NCBI RefSeq assembly: GCF_042643165.1
Contig: NZ_JBHRSH010000001.1
Location: forward strand, 1,364,001-1,428,000
Origin: Hyphococcus aureus
Lineage (GTDB): Bacteria; Pseudomonadota; Alphaproteobacteria; Caulobacterales; Parvularculaceae
Reading direction: 5' to 3'
DNA: 64,000 nt
The notes under the pieces were generated by a model, which did not search any database, was not told the origin of the DNA, and saw only the letters and a program-made list of their open reading frames with translations. Positions 8,915 through 17,449 of this stretch are shown in pieces. Position 1 is the stretch's first letter; the number at the start of each line of letters is the position of its first letter. A program made the position numbers and the translations under genes.

Positions 8915-9484
8915 ATGAACGAAGGCGCAAACCGCAACCGCAAGACGGCGCTGATTTTTTCAGGCGTCGCGGTCGGCATGGTCGCCATGTCCTTCGCCGC
9001 CGTGCCCGCTTATCGCGCTTTTTGTCAGGTCACAGGCTGGGGCGGCACGACCCAGCGCGCCGAGGCCGGGGCGCAAGAGGTGCTGGAGCGGCCGGTGACG
9101 GTCCGGTTCGACGCCGCTGTCAGCGACGGGCTCTCCTGGCGCTTCAAGCCTGAACAGGTCTCTCAAGACCTCCATATCGGCGAGACCGCGCTCGCCTTCT
9201 TCGAGGCCGAAAATCTCTCTTCAAAGCCGGTTACGGGCCGCGCGAGCTTTAACGTGACCCCCGCCAAGGCCGGGATTTATTTCAAGAAAATCGAATGCTT
9301 CTGCTTTACCGAGCAGACCCTGCAGCCGGGCGAGACCGTTTCCATGCCGGTCACCTATTTCGTCGATCCGGCGATCGCGAAGGACACCAATCTCGACGAC
9401 GTCCAGACGATCACGCTGGCCTACACTTTTTTCCCTTGGGAGGACGCCGAGACTGGCTCTGGCGGGGACAGTGCGGCCGAATAG
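8915..9484 (+). CDS. ctaG: cytochrome c oxidase assembly protein CtaG (Cox11)
   Basis: CtaG/Cox11 delivers copper to the CuB site of subunit I from the periplasmic side. The 189-residue protein has one N-terminal membrane helix (about residues 10-30) followed by VPAYRAFCQVTGWGGT, a family hallmark. The copper-binding CFCF pair is in IECFCFTEQTLQPGE. The start at 8915 follows a GGGAAGAGGG ribosome site; a GTG at 8912 is the alternative and would add one residue. Confidence 0.97.
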   Translation: MNEGANRNRKTALIFSGVAVGMVAMSFAAVPAYRAFCQVTGWGGTTQRAEAGAQEVLERPVTVRFDAAVSDGLSWRFKPEQVSQDLHIGETALAFFEAENLSSKPVTGRASFNVTPAKAGIYFKKIECFCFTEQTLQPGETVSMPVTYFVDPAIAKDTNLDDVQTITLAYTFFPWEDAETGSGGDSAAE

Positions 9485-9589
9485 CGCGGGCGCTGGCGGC
9501 CTCTAATGGGGGTTGGCGCTTGGATTTTCGGCGCGCCGCAGTATAGAAACCACTGACAAATTTCAGGATTCGCTTGAGAGGGACCAGCC

Positions 9590-10561
9590 ATGGCCGGCGA
9601 CGAAGTCAAACACGAATATCACCTCGTTAATCCGTCTCCATGGCCGTTGGTCGGATCGATCTCGGCGGCGATCATGATGATCGGCGCGGTCGCCTGGATG
9701 AAGTCCAGCGGCGGCGGCGTGCTGATCGGCGGCGCGAACGAGGATGGCGGCGCGAAGATGTTTTCGCTTTCCGGCAACTGGATGTTCATGCTCGGCTTCG
9801 CTGGCGTGCTAGTGACGATGATCGGCTGGTGGCGTGACATCATCAAGGAAAGCCTCACAGGCGAGAATACATCGACCGTAGTCCGTCTCGGTCTTCGCTA
9901 CGGCATGCTTCTTTTCATTGCATCCGAAGTGATGTTCTTCGCCGCCTGGTTCTGGGCGTTTTTCGGCGCCGCGCTGTTCCCGACTGCGTTCGAGCCGGTA
10001 ATGCTTGCGGATGGCGCGCAGATGTTGAACGCCAATGGCGATCCGGCCTTTATCGGCAATGACGGCCGTGTGCACGCCATGGGCGGCGTCTGGCCGCCGG
10101 TTGGGGTTGAGCCGCTTTCCGCCTGGGGGCTGCCGCTGCTCAACACGCTGATCCTTTTGTTGTCGGGCACGACCGTGACCTGGGCGCATTATGCTGTTCA
10201 GCACAATGATCAAAAAGGCCTCGTTCAGGGCCTGGTCCTCACCATCATTCTTGGCATGATTTTCACGGCGCTGCAGGCGGTGGAATATAACGAAGCGCTG
10301 TCCCTCGGCATGTTCAAGTTTTCCGGCGGCGGCATATACGGCTCCTCCTTCTTCATGGCGACAGGTTTTCACGGTCTGCATGTGATCATCGGAACGCTCT
10401 TCCTGATTGTCTGCCTTTTCCGTGCGATGGCGGGCCATTTCACCCCGGAACGCCATTTCGGCTTTGAATGCGCCGCCTGGTATTGGCACTTCGTCGATGT
10501 CGTCTGGCTGTTCCTGTTCGCCTTTATCTACGTTCTCGGCAATCAGGGGCTTTTGTCCTAA
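9590..10561 (+). CDS. coxC: cytochrome c oxidase subunit III
   Basis: Subunit III is an integral membrane protein that stabilises the catalytic core and sustains proton uptake. The frame encodes 323 residues, somewhat longer than the common 260-290. The extra length is mostly in two places: a glycine-rich loop at about residues 38-58 and a polar loop at about residues 135-165 between the helix ending FWAFFGAALFP and the conserved VWPPVGVEPLSAWGLPLLNT. Family motifs SEVMFFAAWFWAF, THGLHVI-like GFHGLHVIIGT and the C-terminal WYWHFVDVVWLFLF are all present. About 105 bases separate it from ctaG. Confidence 0.97.
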   Translation: MAGDEVKHEYHLVNPSPWPLVGSISAAIMMIGAVAWMKSSGGGVLIGGANEDGGAKMFSLSGNWMFMLGFAGVLVTMIGWWRDIIKESLTGENTSTVVRLGLRYGMLLFIASEVMFFAAWFWAFFGAALFPTAFEPVMLADGAQMLNANGDPAFIGNDGRVHAMGGVWPPVGVEPLSAWGLPLLNTLILLLSGTTVTWAHYAVQHNDQKGLVQGLVLTIILGMIFTALQAVEYNEALSLGMFKFSGGGIYGSSFFMATGFHGLHVIIGTLFLIVCLFRAMAGHFTPERHFGFECAAWYWHFVDVVWLFLFAFIYVLGNQGLLS

Positions 10562-10672
10562 CCGGCTTGCGATGAGCGAGGGTTTGTCGCGCCTATGTCG
10601 CGACAAACCGGTTTCCCCTTTCCCCGCCGGCGCTCTATGCTGCAAACTTGCAGCAGCCAGGGTAGGGTGACT

Positions 10673-11257
10673 ATGCGCTCTCTGTCGTTCTTCCGCTTTT
10701 CATTCGCACTTGCCGCCATGCTGACGCTTGGCGGGTGTCTTGTTTCCGATGTGCCGGTGCTCGATGCGCGCACTGGCAAGGCGCGCCCCTTTAGCGATGG
10801 CGACTATCTCGCCTGTCCGCTGAAGGACGGAGAGATTGAAGCCGGCGATGAATGCGATCGCCTCACGGCCCGCAAACTGAAAGACGGCGGCTATAGCTTC
10901 ATCAATCCGGAAGAAGACGATGATCCCGCTTTCCTGCGGTTCCGCCGGATCGGGCGCGGCGGTTACGCTGTGCAATCATCGGAGAGTGATGACTTTGTCT
11001 ATTATTACGGCGCGAAACGCGATGGCGGTATGCTGCTGGTTTTGATGAATTGTCCTGACCTGCCGGCGGAGTTGCGCGCGCGGCTGATTGCGAGCGGCGA
11101 TCTTGAACCTGACGACGAAAAATTTTCTGTCTGCAAGGTGAAAACATTGCGCGGACTGACAGAGGCTGCAAAGGCCTATCACCGGGGCGACGTCGCCGAG
11201 ATTGTCGACGCCGCAATCCTGATCGCGCCAGCGCCCCCCTTGGAAGAAACGGAATAA
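10673..11257 (+). CDS. lipoprotein of unknown function
   Basis: The ATG at 10673 begins a typical lipoprotein leader ending in the lipobox LGGC at residue 22 or so; the open frame upstream gives no leader. The mature part is about 170 residues, acidic, with several cysteines (ACPLK, DECDR, LMNCPDLP, FSVCKV) and no domain I recognise. It ends ten bases before the DUF983 gene and so is probably cotranscribed with DUF983 and SURF1. A link to oxidase assembly is inferred from position only. Confidence 0.72.
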   Translation: MRSLSFFRFSFALAAMLTLGGCLVSDVPVLDARTGKARPFSDGDYLACPLKDGEIEAGDECDRLTARKLKDGGYSFINPEEDDDPAFLRFRRIGRGGYAVQSSESDDFVYYYGAKRDGGMLLVLMNCPDLPAELRARLIASGDLEPDDEKFSVCKVKTLRGLTEAAKAYHRGDVAEIVDAAILIAPAPPLEETE

Positions 11258-11266
11258 TCTTCATTC

Positions 11267-11635
11267 ATGACCTATTACCCGCCTGTCTCTCCCTACGCCG
11301 CCGGCTTTGGCGGTAAATGTCCACGGTGCGGACAGGGAAAATTGTTCGACGGCTTTTTGAAACTCGGACCCGCCTGTGAAATCTGCGGGCTCGATTACGC
11401 CAAGGCCGATTCCGGCGACGGCCCCGCGGTGTTTGTCATTTTCATTGTCGGCTTTGTCGCTGTCGCGCTTGCCTTTATCGCCCGGTTTGTCTGGTTCGCG
11501 CCGATTGGCGTCGCGCTCGGGCTCAGCATCGGTTTCGCCACCTTCTTAATTCTGGCTTTGCTGCGGCCTTTGAAGGCGACCATGATCGCGCTGCAATATG
11601 CGAATAAGGCCGAAGAAGGCCGTGTCGACGAATAA
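11267..11635 (+). CDS. DUF983 zinc-ribbon membrane protein
   Basis: This is a 122-residue protein with an N-terminal zinc ribbon made of CPRCG and CEICG, followed by two membrane helices (about residues 50-100). This is the standard DUF983 architecture. DUF983 genes lie between coxC and SURF1 in many Alphaproteobacteria, as here. The function is not known, but the constant linkage suggests a part in oxidase biogenesis. The SURF1 start is four bases downstream, consistent with translational coupling. Confidence 0.9.
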   Translation: MTYYPPVSPYAAGFGGKCPRCGQGKLFDGFLKLGPACEICGLDYAKADSGDGPAVFVIFIVGFVAVALAFIARFVWFAPIGVALGLSIGFATFLILALLRPLKATMIALQYANKAEEGRVDE

Positions 11636-11639
11636 ACAT

Positions 11640-12353
11640 ATGTCGTCTTACCGTTTTCAGTTCCGTCCTGCCTTGACCTTTGTCGTTGCGATCGCCTTTG
11701 CGCTGCTCATCACGCTTGGGTCGTGGCAGGTGCGCCGGCTTGAATGGAAGCAAGGCCTGATCGCGCAGGTTGAGGCGCGTGTGAATGGGGAGCCCATTCC
11801 ATTTGTCGATGCGGTGCGTCGCGCCGGCGCCGGCGAGGCCATGGAATATACGCCGGTGACGATTGCCGGCCGCATGCAGGCTGAAAAGGAGGCGCGGGTT
11901 TTCGGCACCCTTGACGGCGCGCCCGGCGCATATGTTTTTGCGCCGGTCGAGACAGCGGCGGGCGTGGTTTATGTTAATCGCGGTTTCGCGCCGCAGGACG
12001 TCTTGTCTGTCCCGTGTTTTTGCGACGCCGCCGCGACGGAAGATGCGTTTACGGGCCTTCTTCGTGCGGCGGAACGGCCATCGCCGCCAGCCTCGTGGTT
12101 TCAGACAACGGGAAAGTCCGTAGACGGATTATGGTTTGTGCGCGATCCGCAGGCTTTCGCCGTTGAGGCCGGGATAGATGCGCCCGCCTATTACATTGAT
12201 CAGTACGCCGTTGCGGGCCGGGACTGGCCCAAAGGCGGAACGACACGGCTTGATTTCAACAACCGCCATCTCGAATACGCCCTGACCTGGTTCGGTCTGG
12301 CGGCGACCCTTGTCGGGGTCTGGATTGCTTTTTCCTTGAAAAAGCCGGATTAG
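11640..12353 (+). CDS. SURF1 family oxidase assembly protein
   Basis: SURF1 proteins help insert heme A into oxidase subunit I. The frame from 11640 gives 237 residues with the expected two membrane helices at the ends (about residues 10-30 and 213-232) and a periplasmic domain between. Family motifs seen include LGSWQVRRLEWKQGLI near the first helix and NNRHLEYALTWFGLA at the second. The ATG at 11640 is chosen over the frame-opening codon because it starts directly before the first helix. Confidence 0.93.
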   Translation: MSSYRFQFRPALTFVVAIAFALLITLGSWQVRRLEWKQGLIAQVEARVNGEPIPFVDAVRRAGAGEAMEYTPVTIAGRMQAEKEARVFGTLDGAPGAYVFAPVETAAGVVYVNRGFAPQDVLSVPCFCDAAATEDAFTGLLRAAERPSPPASWFQTTGKSVDGLWFVRDPQAFAVEAGIDAPAYYIDQYAVAGRDWPKGGTTRLDFNNRHLEYALTWFGLAATLVGVWIAFSLKKPD

Positions 12354-12424
12354 GTGCTTAACTTTAAAAAACAAAGTGAATTGAACCGCCGGCGCGCCTC
12401 TGCGTTCCAGCGAGAGAGAACGCC

Positions 12425-12844
12425 ATGTCGCTCACCCCATTGCTTGAGGCTCCCTGGATTATTCAGGCGCATGCTTTTGCGGCGTTCGCCGCTTTTATTC
12501 TGGGCGTCGTGCAATTTGCAGCGCCGAAAGGAACGATGCCGCACAAAACGCTGGGCGTCGTCTGGATCGTCCTGATGTCTGTCATCACCATCAGCAGCAT
12601 ATTCGTTCGCCCGGCGCTTTATCCGGGGTTGCCGCTCGTGAAGTGGTTTTCCTGGATCCACCTTTTCACCATCATGACGGCGTTTGGCGTTGTCGCTGGC
12701 GTGACGATGCTGGTGAAGGGTGGGCCGGGCCTTAAATATCATGCGCGGCCCTTCAGGGGCATTTTCATCGGTGGACTGATTATCGCCGGCATACTTGCAT
12801 TTCTGCCGGGCCGGATCATGCATCAGGTCGCATTTGGCAATTGA
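12425..12844 (+). CDS. DUF2306-like four-helix membrane protein
   Basis: This 139-residue protein has four predicted helices. Two histidines near the ends of helices (IQAHAFAAF and WIHLFTIM) and a late KYHARPFRG match the pattern of DUF2306 proteins, which often contain HxxG/A-type histidines. The role is unknown. It follows SURF1 by 71 bases and is convergent with the M23 lipoprotein, with the stop codons directly adjacent. Confidence 0.72.
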   Translation: MSLTPLLEAPWIIQAHAFAAFAAFILGVVQFAAPKGTMPHKTLGVVWIVLMSVITISSIFVRPALYPGLPLVKWFSWIHLFTIMTAFGVVAGVTMLVKGGPGLKYHARPFRGIFIGGLIIAGILAFLPGRIMHQVAFGN

Positions 12845-13717
12845 TTATTCGTCCCGCAGCTTTTTCTCATAAGCGTTGACCAGCGTCATATAGGGATTGA
12901 CCTGATCGAACACCGGTTCGGTTTCTTCGTCGGGCGCATAATTCTGGTACATCTCGAAATGCAGATGATAGGTGGTGGGCACGCTCTCGCCGACGGAATT
13001 GAAAAAGTCGTTTGACACCCTGCCGATGCGCTGGCCCTTGGTGACAAACTGACCATCGGTGACCGCAAGCTGATTCATTTTAAGGTGCAGATACCGGTAT
13101 AGTGTGCCGTCTTCGGTTTGCAGGCGAACCGTGTATTTCGATCCCTCAAGCCCGACAATGCGTCCGTCCTCGACGGCGACGGCCCAATGGGTTGCACCGG
13201 TTTCGGGGATGCAGGTGGCGGGGCGGATATCGACGCCTTCATGGCCGCCGGTGGGGCACATGATTTGGGAGCGCGAACGCGACTCGCAAAATGTGTCTTG
13301 CCACGGATAGTCGTAATTTGACGGCTCGCACTGACCGCCATTCATCCCGTTAAGAGAGCCCTGACCGCCGCCATAGCGATAGACCTGACTGTTCAGGAAC
13401 GCTGCGTCTTCAAGCGGAAAAAGAATATCCGGGCGGTAGATCGTGCTGTCCACATTGCCAGGGCCTGAATTGGGCAGCAGGTCTCCAACAGGCACATAGC
13501 TGAACTCACGGCCTTCGCTGTCTTCGAGAAATTCTTCTTCCGGCAGCGGGTCCGGCTCTTCCGGGTCAGGATTGATGGGATCGGGCTCAATCGGGTCGCT
13601 TGGTTCTACGGGACCCGGATCAACAGGATCGGGGGCTTCGCCGCCAAGCTGATCGCAAGCGACGATGGAAACGGACATCAACAACGCAAGGAAGGTTTTG
13701 TGTAACATGCTCATCAT
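12845..13717 (-). CDS. M23 family metallopeptidase lipoprotein
   Basis: This is a predicted outer- or inner-membrane lipoprotein with a LytM-type peptidoglycan endopeptidase domain. A leader ends in SIVAC with Cys21 as lipidation site. Residues 28-62 form a Pro/Asp/Glu-rich linker. The zinc ligands of M23 are all there: H159 and D163 in GGHEGVDI and H253 in YHLHFE, so the enzyme looks active rather than a degenerate EnvC/NlpD type. Five cysteines between 130 and 169 may form disulfides. Its ATG overlaps the stop of the upstream gene (ATGA), so the two are translationally coupled. It is the last gene of a four-gene operon with MotA/ExbB-like and MotB/OmpA-like proteins. Confidence 0.9.
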   Translation of the reverse strand: MMSMLHKTFLALLMSVSIVACDQLGGEAPDPVDPGPVEPSDPIEPDPINPDPEEPDPLPEEEFLEDSEGREFSYVPVGDLLPNSGPGNVDSTIYRPDILFPLEDAAFLNSQVYRYGGGQGSLNGMNGGQCEPSNYDYPWQDTFCESRSRSQIMCPTGGHEGVDIRPATCIPETGATHWAVAVEDGRIVGLEGSKYTVRLQTEDGTLYRYLHLKMNQLAVTDGQFVTKGQRIGRVSNDFFNSVGESVPTTYHLHFEMYQNYAPDEETEPVFDQVNPYMTLVNAYEKKLRDE

Positions 13718-14592
13718 TCGCCTCCCGCGAGTTCAGGGTTTGCGAGGATCATCGACTGGGCCAGTCCGGTGAGATAATCATCTGCGGCGCAGCGCGGATC
13801 GGCGCCCGGGTCGCCGCATTCAAGTGTCATGACATAGCCGCAGCCGAATTTCGAAAAGCTCAAATCCACGCCGAAATCATTACGGCTGAACTGATAGCTC
13901 GCCCCGGTACCGGCGAGGCGCCGCGGTCTTTCGGCGATGCGTTTGCGGAAGGCGACCGTGTCCGGCGCGCCGCCGACGACGCGGTTGCAGGTGCCGGAGA
14001 TTAACAGCCGCGCCTCGGCGTCGATTGTCGCCGTCGCGGTGTAGATATTCTCCATGCCGTAAACCTTCATCCGGTCACGCAGTTCGGCGGGCAGCAACAC
14101 CGGCACGCGCGCGCGGCTGACTTCTTCGGCGTCTGCGCTGCGAAGCCTTGAGGCGGCCATGGCGCGAATGCCGGGCGGCGGCGGAGGAGGCGTTGTCTGG
14201 CGCGGCGCGGCGGCGAAGCTTTGATTGGACAGGGAGCGGATCTCCGCTGCGTCGCGTTCGGCGTCTTCCGCCTCCGTACGTTTTAAATCGTCCCGCAAGG
14301 CGTCGAGATTTGGCCGGGCGGCGATGGTGCGCGCGCGGTCGTCGCGGTCATCGCTGGCGGCACGCAGGGCGGCGGCGAGATTGCGGCGGGGAATGCGCTT
14401 TGCCTTGGCGCGCAACTGCTCGGCGATCACCCGCGGGTCAGGCGGGTTTTGCGCGGCTTCTTCTTCGGAGACTTGTATTTCCGACTGGGTGTCTCTCTGC
14501 GCATCTGTTTGGGTCTCTGTTTGCGGCTGGGCGAATACGAGCCCGCCCGAAAGCGCCGTAAAGCTCGCGGCGGCGATCAGGATTTTCTTCAT
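13714..14592 (-). CDS. secreted protein of unknown function
   Basis: The 292-residue product starts with a signal peptide (MKKILIAAASFTALSGGLVFA). The first third after it is very rich in Gln, Glu, Arg and Ala and probably helical or disordered. A hexaproline stretch at about residue 138 leads into a compact C-terminal domain of about 130 residues with four or five cysteines (SGTCNRV, GCGYVMTLECGD, RCAAD). I do not recognise the family. It starts 20 bases after the OmpA-like gene and overlaps the M23 gene, so it is likely to work with that envelope complex. Confidence 0.75.
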   Translation of the reverse strand: MKKILIAAASFTALSGGLVFAQPQTETQTDAQRDTQSEIQVSEEEAAQNPPDPRVIAEQLRAKAKRIPRRNLAAALRAASDDRDDRARTIAARPNLDALRDDLKRTEAEDAERDAAEIRSLSNQSFAAAPRQTTPPPPPPGIRAMAASRLRSADAEEVSRARVPVLLPAELRDRMKVYGMENIYTATATIDAEARLLISGTCNRVVGGAPDTVAFRKRIAERPRRLAGTGASYQFSRNDFGVDLSFSKFGCGYVMTLECGDPGADPRCAADDYLTGLAQSMILANPELAGGE

Positions 14593-14612
14593 GCTTCCCC
14601 CTTTCGAGCGTG

Positions 14613-15641
14613 TCAGCGCTCCGTCAGCTTGAATTCGATGCGTCTGTTCTGCGCGAGCGCTGAGGCGGAATAACCCGCTACCAGCGGCGCTGCAGAGCCG
14701 GAGCCGGTGGCGAGAAGACGCCGTTCCGGCACACCTTGGCTTTGCAGATATTGTACAACGGAAATGGCGCGCTGTGCAGAGAGATCGAGATTGGAATCAA
14801 ACGCCGCGCGGCAGGAGGGCCCGAGCGGCGACGCGTCCGCATGGCCGTCTACCCGCAAGACCCAGTTCACTTCCGTCGGAATATCGCCCTGAATATCGAG
14901 AAGCGCGGTTGCCAGCTTGTTCAGTTCAATCTTGCCGGCGTCTCCGAGGGTCGCCGAGCATGAGCCAAAGAGAATGTCGCTCTCAAAGATGAAACGGTCG
15001 CCCACGACCTTGATGTCGCTGCGGTCGCCAAGCGCCTTGCGCAAGGCTTCGAAAAAGCGCGAGCGCACTTCCTGAAGTTCCTGCACCTTGCGGGCGAGCG
15101 CGGCGTTGAGGCGCTGCGACAGATTTTCGATTTGCGCCTGTTGTTCTTTGTCTTTGGCTTCGGCGGCGTCGAGCGCTTCCTGAATGCTCGCAAGCTGGCG
15201 GCGCAGCGCGGCGATTTGGGCGTTCAGGGTGGCGATCTCGCTCTTCTGTTCCTCCGAAAGCGCTTTTTCCGCCTCCAGCTCTTCAGCCGATGCGGCGACG
15301 GCGGCCTGGCTTGTCGCCAGTGCGGCGGCGAGGCCCGCCAGTTCGGCATCCTTTTCCTTGATCGTGTCTTCGAGCGACAGGATCTGCGCATTTAGGCGCT
15401 CCCTGTCAGCCTGGGCGAGACCAAGTTGATCGTTCAGGGAATTGATCTGCGCGATCAGGCGTGCGAGTTCTGAATCCTTGTCGGCCAGCTCCTGCTTGAC
15501 CACATTCAGCCGGTCGCCAAGATAAAACTGCGCCACAACGAAGATCGATAGCACGAACATCAGGACGAGCAGAAGGGTCGACAAACCGTCGACAAAGCCC
15601 GGCCAGATATTGGCTTCGCTGCGAGAGCGCCGTCGCGCCAT
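14613..15641 (-). CDS. MotB/OmpA-like peptidoglycan-binding stalk protein
   Basis: The 342-residue protein has a single membrane helix at about residues 14-40. Asp18 in WPGFVDGLSTLLLVLMF occupies the position of the proton-carrying Asp of MotB. A long coiled coil covers about residues 45-185. The C-terminal OmpA domain binds peptidoglycan and contains VDGHAD, LSAQRAISVVQYL and RRIEFKL. Such proteins pair with a MotA/ExbB-like partner and use proton flow to act across the periplasm. The partner gene is 18 bases upstream. ZorB of Zorya defence is a relative, but no effector genes are here. Confidence 0.9.
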   Translation of the reverse strand: MARRRSRSEANIWPGFVDGLSTLLLVLMFVLSIFVVAQFYLGDRLNVVKQELADKDSELARLIAQINSLNDQLGLAQADRERLNAQILSLEDTIKEKDAELAGLAAALATSQAAVAASAEELEAEKALSEEQKSEIATLNAQIAALRRQLASIQEALDAAEAKDKEQQAQIENLSQRLNAALARKVQELQEVRSRFFEALRKALGDRSDIKVVGDRFIFESDILFGSCSATLGDAGKIELNKLATALLDIQGDIPTEVNWVLRVDGHADASPLGPSCRAAFDSNLDLSAQRAISVVQYLQSQGVPERRLLATGSGSAAPLVAGYSASALAQNRRIEFKLTER

Positions 15642-15659
15642 GATTACTCCCCGCCGCCG

Positions 15660-16610
15660 TTATTCTTTGCCGCCAACGCGGATCAATGTCCGGTTGAGCG
15701 CTCTGATTTCATCTTTGAGTTCGGCTGTCTGTCCGGCTGCGGCCTTGATCTGCGTTTCGGTGTTGGCCGCAAGCGCCGCTTCCAGCGCCTGAATGGCGCC
15801 CACAAGATCGCCATCGGCGATATCGGCGGAATAGCTGGCGCCCCCCTTACCGCTCGCGCGGACAGTTTCGGTCATGCCTGCGAGCCAGTCTTCAAGATCC
15901 GTATAGAAACGGTTTTGCGACTGTCCGGCCTGCAGGTCGAGAAAGCCGACGATCAGGCTCCCGCCAAGGCCGAAAAGGGAGGATGAAAAGGCGGTGCCCA
16001 TGCCCGAGAGAGGCTCGCGCAGATTGGAGATCAACTGGGAGACGGCGTCCTCCGGTGATCCGCCGGCGCTGGCGAGGCCGTTGATCGTGGCGGCGACGGC
16101 GTTGACCGTTTCAAGGAGACCCCAGAACGTGCCCAGAAGGCCGAGGAACACGAGAAGGTTCATGAGATAGCGGCCCATCTCGCGGCCTTCATCCATCCGT
16201 GTGCCGATGGAATCGAGAATGGCGCGGGACGATTCCGGCGACAGCTTGCCGGAACGCGTGTCCGCATCGAGTAGAAGCCGCGACATGGCCCCGATCAGGG
16301 CCGGGGCCCGGGGCAGGCGAGAACGTGCGGGGTCAACAGACTCGCGGAACGCTTCGACCCAGCGCACGGCCGGGTCGATCACCCCGGCCTGGCGCAGATT
16401 GTAAATGATGCCGATGGCGAGGACGCCGAGGATCAGGCCGTTCAGCGCCGGGTTCGCCTCAAACGCATCCAGCAGCAGCGGCGAGGGCTGCGGGCTCCAC
16501 GGCGACAGATAGTAAATGATCGCGCCGACCACGATCAGGAACAGCAACATGTTCATGATGTAGCGACCGGGCCGGACGAACTTTACCGACCGTTCAAGCG
16601 AGCGCGCCAT
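15660..16610 (-). CDS. MotA/TolQ/ExbB-like proton channel protein
   Basis: This 316-residue inner-membrane protein has hydrophobic segments at about residues 18-37, 55-72, 148-173 and 203-227. The last two flank the motifs LGLLGTFWGLLETV and GMGTAFSSSLFGLGGSLI, which correspond to the pore-lining helices of TolQ/ExbB/MotA. Between the second and third segments is a cytoplasmic domain of about 75 residues. The start at 16610 is preceded by AAGGGGAAA. It heads a minus-strand operon with the MotB/OmpA-like protein, a secreted unknown and an M23 endopeptidase. Specific process not known. Confidence 0.88.
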   Translation of the reverse strand: MARSLERSVKFVRPGRYIMNMLLFLIVVGAIIYYLSPWSPQPSPLLLDAFEANPALNGLILGVLAIGIIYNLRQAGVIDPAVRWVEAFRESVDPARSRLPRAPALIGAMSRLLLDADTRSGKLSPESSRAILDSIGTRMDEGREMGRYLMNLLVFLGLLGTFWGLLETVNAVAATINGLASAGGSPEDAVSQLISNLREPLSGMGTAFSSSLFGLGGSLIVGFLDLQAGQSQNRFYTDLEDWLAGMTETVRASGKGGASYSADIADGDLVGAIQALEAALAANTETQIKAAAGQTAELKDEIRALNRTLIRVGGKE

Positions 16611-16768
16611 GGATTTCCCCTTGCTCTAACCACCCCACAGGTATCGTTACAGTATTCAAAAAGCGGGCCGGGGGATACTTCCCGGGGCCAATCTTTGGCG
16701 CTTTCTGCACCGCTTTTGCCCGGCTGTTCCGGCAGGGTAACGTTCATAGTTTCAAAAAATGCACAGCG

Positions 16769-16845
16769 TGCGCACGAGTGTCACAAAAATCTTGCGCACA
16801 TTTTGCGCATTTTTCTTGACGTGACAGTTCGGTGACATGTATATG
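16769..16845 (+). promoter_or_regulatory. promoter with clustered TGCGCA palindromes
   Basis: A sigma70-like promoter is visible: TTGACG at 16816-16821 and TATATG at 16840-16845, 18 bases apart, about 65 bases before the ATG at 16911. Just upstream are three copies of the self-palindrome TGCGCA at 16769, 16793 and 16804, the last two one helical turn apart. They could bind a regulator. This 300-base intergenic stretch holds no other gene. Confidence 0.5.
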
Positions 16846-16910
16846 ACGGATTAATGACAGTGATGTCATGCTTTCCTGTATTCAAAAATTTCAACACGAA
16901 AGGGCATAAA

Positions 16911-17264
16911 ATGAAAATAAAACAAGCTCTTGCCGGTTTCGCTGCGACCCTCGCCTTTGGCGCTGCTGCGATCGCTGCTGATTTTGGCGACGCGCCTGCT
17001 GATTTTGAGGCGCTGACCGTCGACTATTTCGGTGAACGGCTGACGGACCCGCGCTCGGCGCGTTACGATTTTACTGGCGAGCCTTATCAGGTGTTCGCCG
17101 ACCTTCGCGGCTATGAGGGCGTTCCTTGCTGGGCTGTGGATGTGCGCGTGAAAACGCGCCTGCCGAACGGCCAGCCTGGCGGCTATGTCCCTTACACGGT
17201 CCTCTTCCTTGACGGCGAAGCGATCGCCCTTGAAGCGGACGTGATCCGGATGGTTCGCGCCTAA
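16911..17264 (+). CDS. small exported protein of unknown function
   Basis: The 117-residue product starts at 16911 with a clear signal peptide ending about AIAA/D (residue 23). An upstream ATG in frame at 16854 overlaps the promoter and gives no leader, so it is rejected. The mature domain of about 95 residues contains DPRSARYDF, PYQVF, CWAVDVRVKTRLPNGQPGGY and VLFLDGE. This resembles small periplasmic or outer-membrane proteins of Alphaproteobacteria with a P-x-SA-x-Y motif, whose role is unknown. It has its own promoter and a strong terminator, so it is a single-gene unit. Confidence 0.75.
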   Translation: MKIKQALAGFAATLAFGAAAIAADFGDAPADFEALTVDYFGERLTDPRSARYDFTGEPYQVFADLRGYEGVPCWAVDVRVKTRLPNGQPGGYVPYTVLFLDGEAIALEADVIRMVRA

Positions 17265-17285
17265 ACCTCAATCACCTGCAGAATC

Positions 17286-17317
17286 AAAAAAACGCCGCCC
17301 TTTTGGGGCGGCGTTTT
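17286..17317 (+). terminator. rho-independent terminator
   Basis: The stem AACGCCGCCC / GGGCGGCGTT is followed by TTTTT and preceded by a run of A. It ends the plus-strand exported-protein gene and, with the A run on the left, could also stop minus-strand transcription. Confidence 0.92.
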
Positions 17318-17347
17318 TGTTTTGATTGCGATGGTCTAACCAAGCTG

Positions 17348-17440
17348 CATGGATCTGTTTTGATCCATGTTGCGCAGGCAAGCGCGACTGCGCGCCGGCG
17401 CTTATGCGCCGAATTGCGCGGATGAAAAATTCATCCGCGC
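17348..17440. repeat. three tandem hairpins between convergent genes
   Basis: Three perfect inverted repeats follow one another: CATGGATC/GATCCATG (17348-17369), CGGCGC/GCGCCG (17396-17411) and GCGCGGATGAA/TTCATCCGCGC (17416-17440). None has a clean T run, so they may be mRNA-end structures for the M16 protease gene rather than classical terminators. Confidence 0.6.
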
Positions 17441-17449
17441 ATTATCAGT

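Noticed and set aside
14613..16610. ZorA/ZorB of a Zorya defence system
   Set aside because: The channel pair is related, but no ZorC, ZorD or ZorE-type effector is nearby; neighbours are envelope and respiratory genes, and such pairs are common core genes in Alphaproteobacteria.
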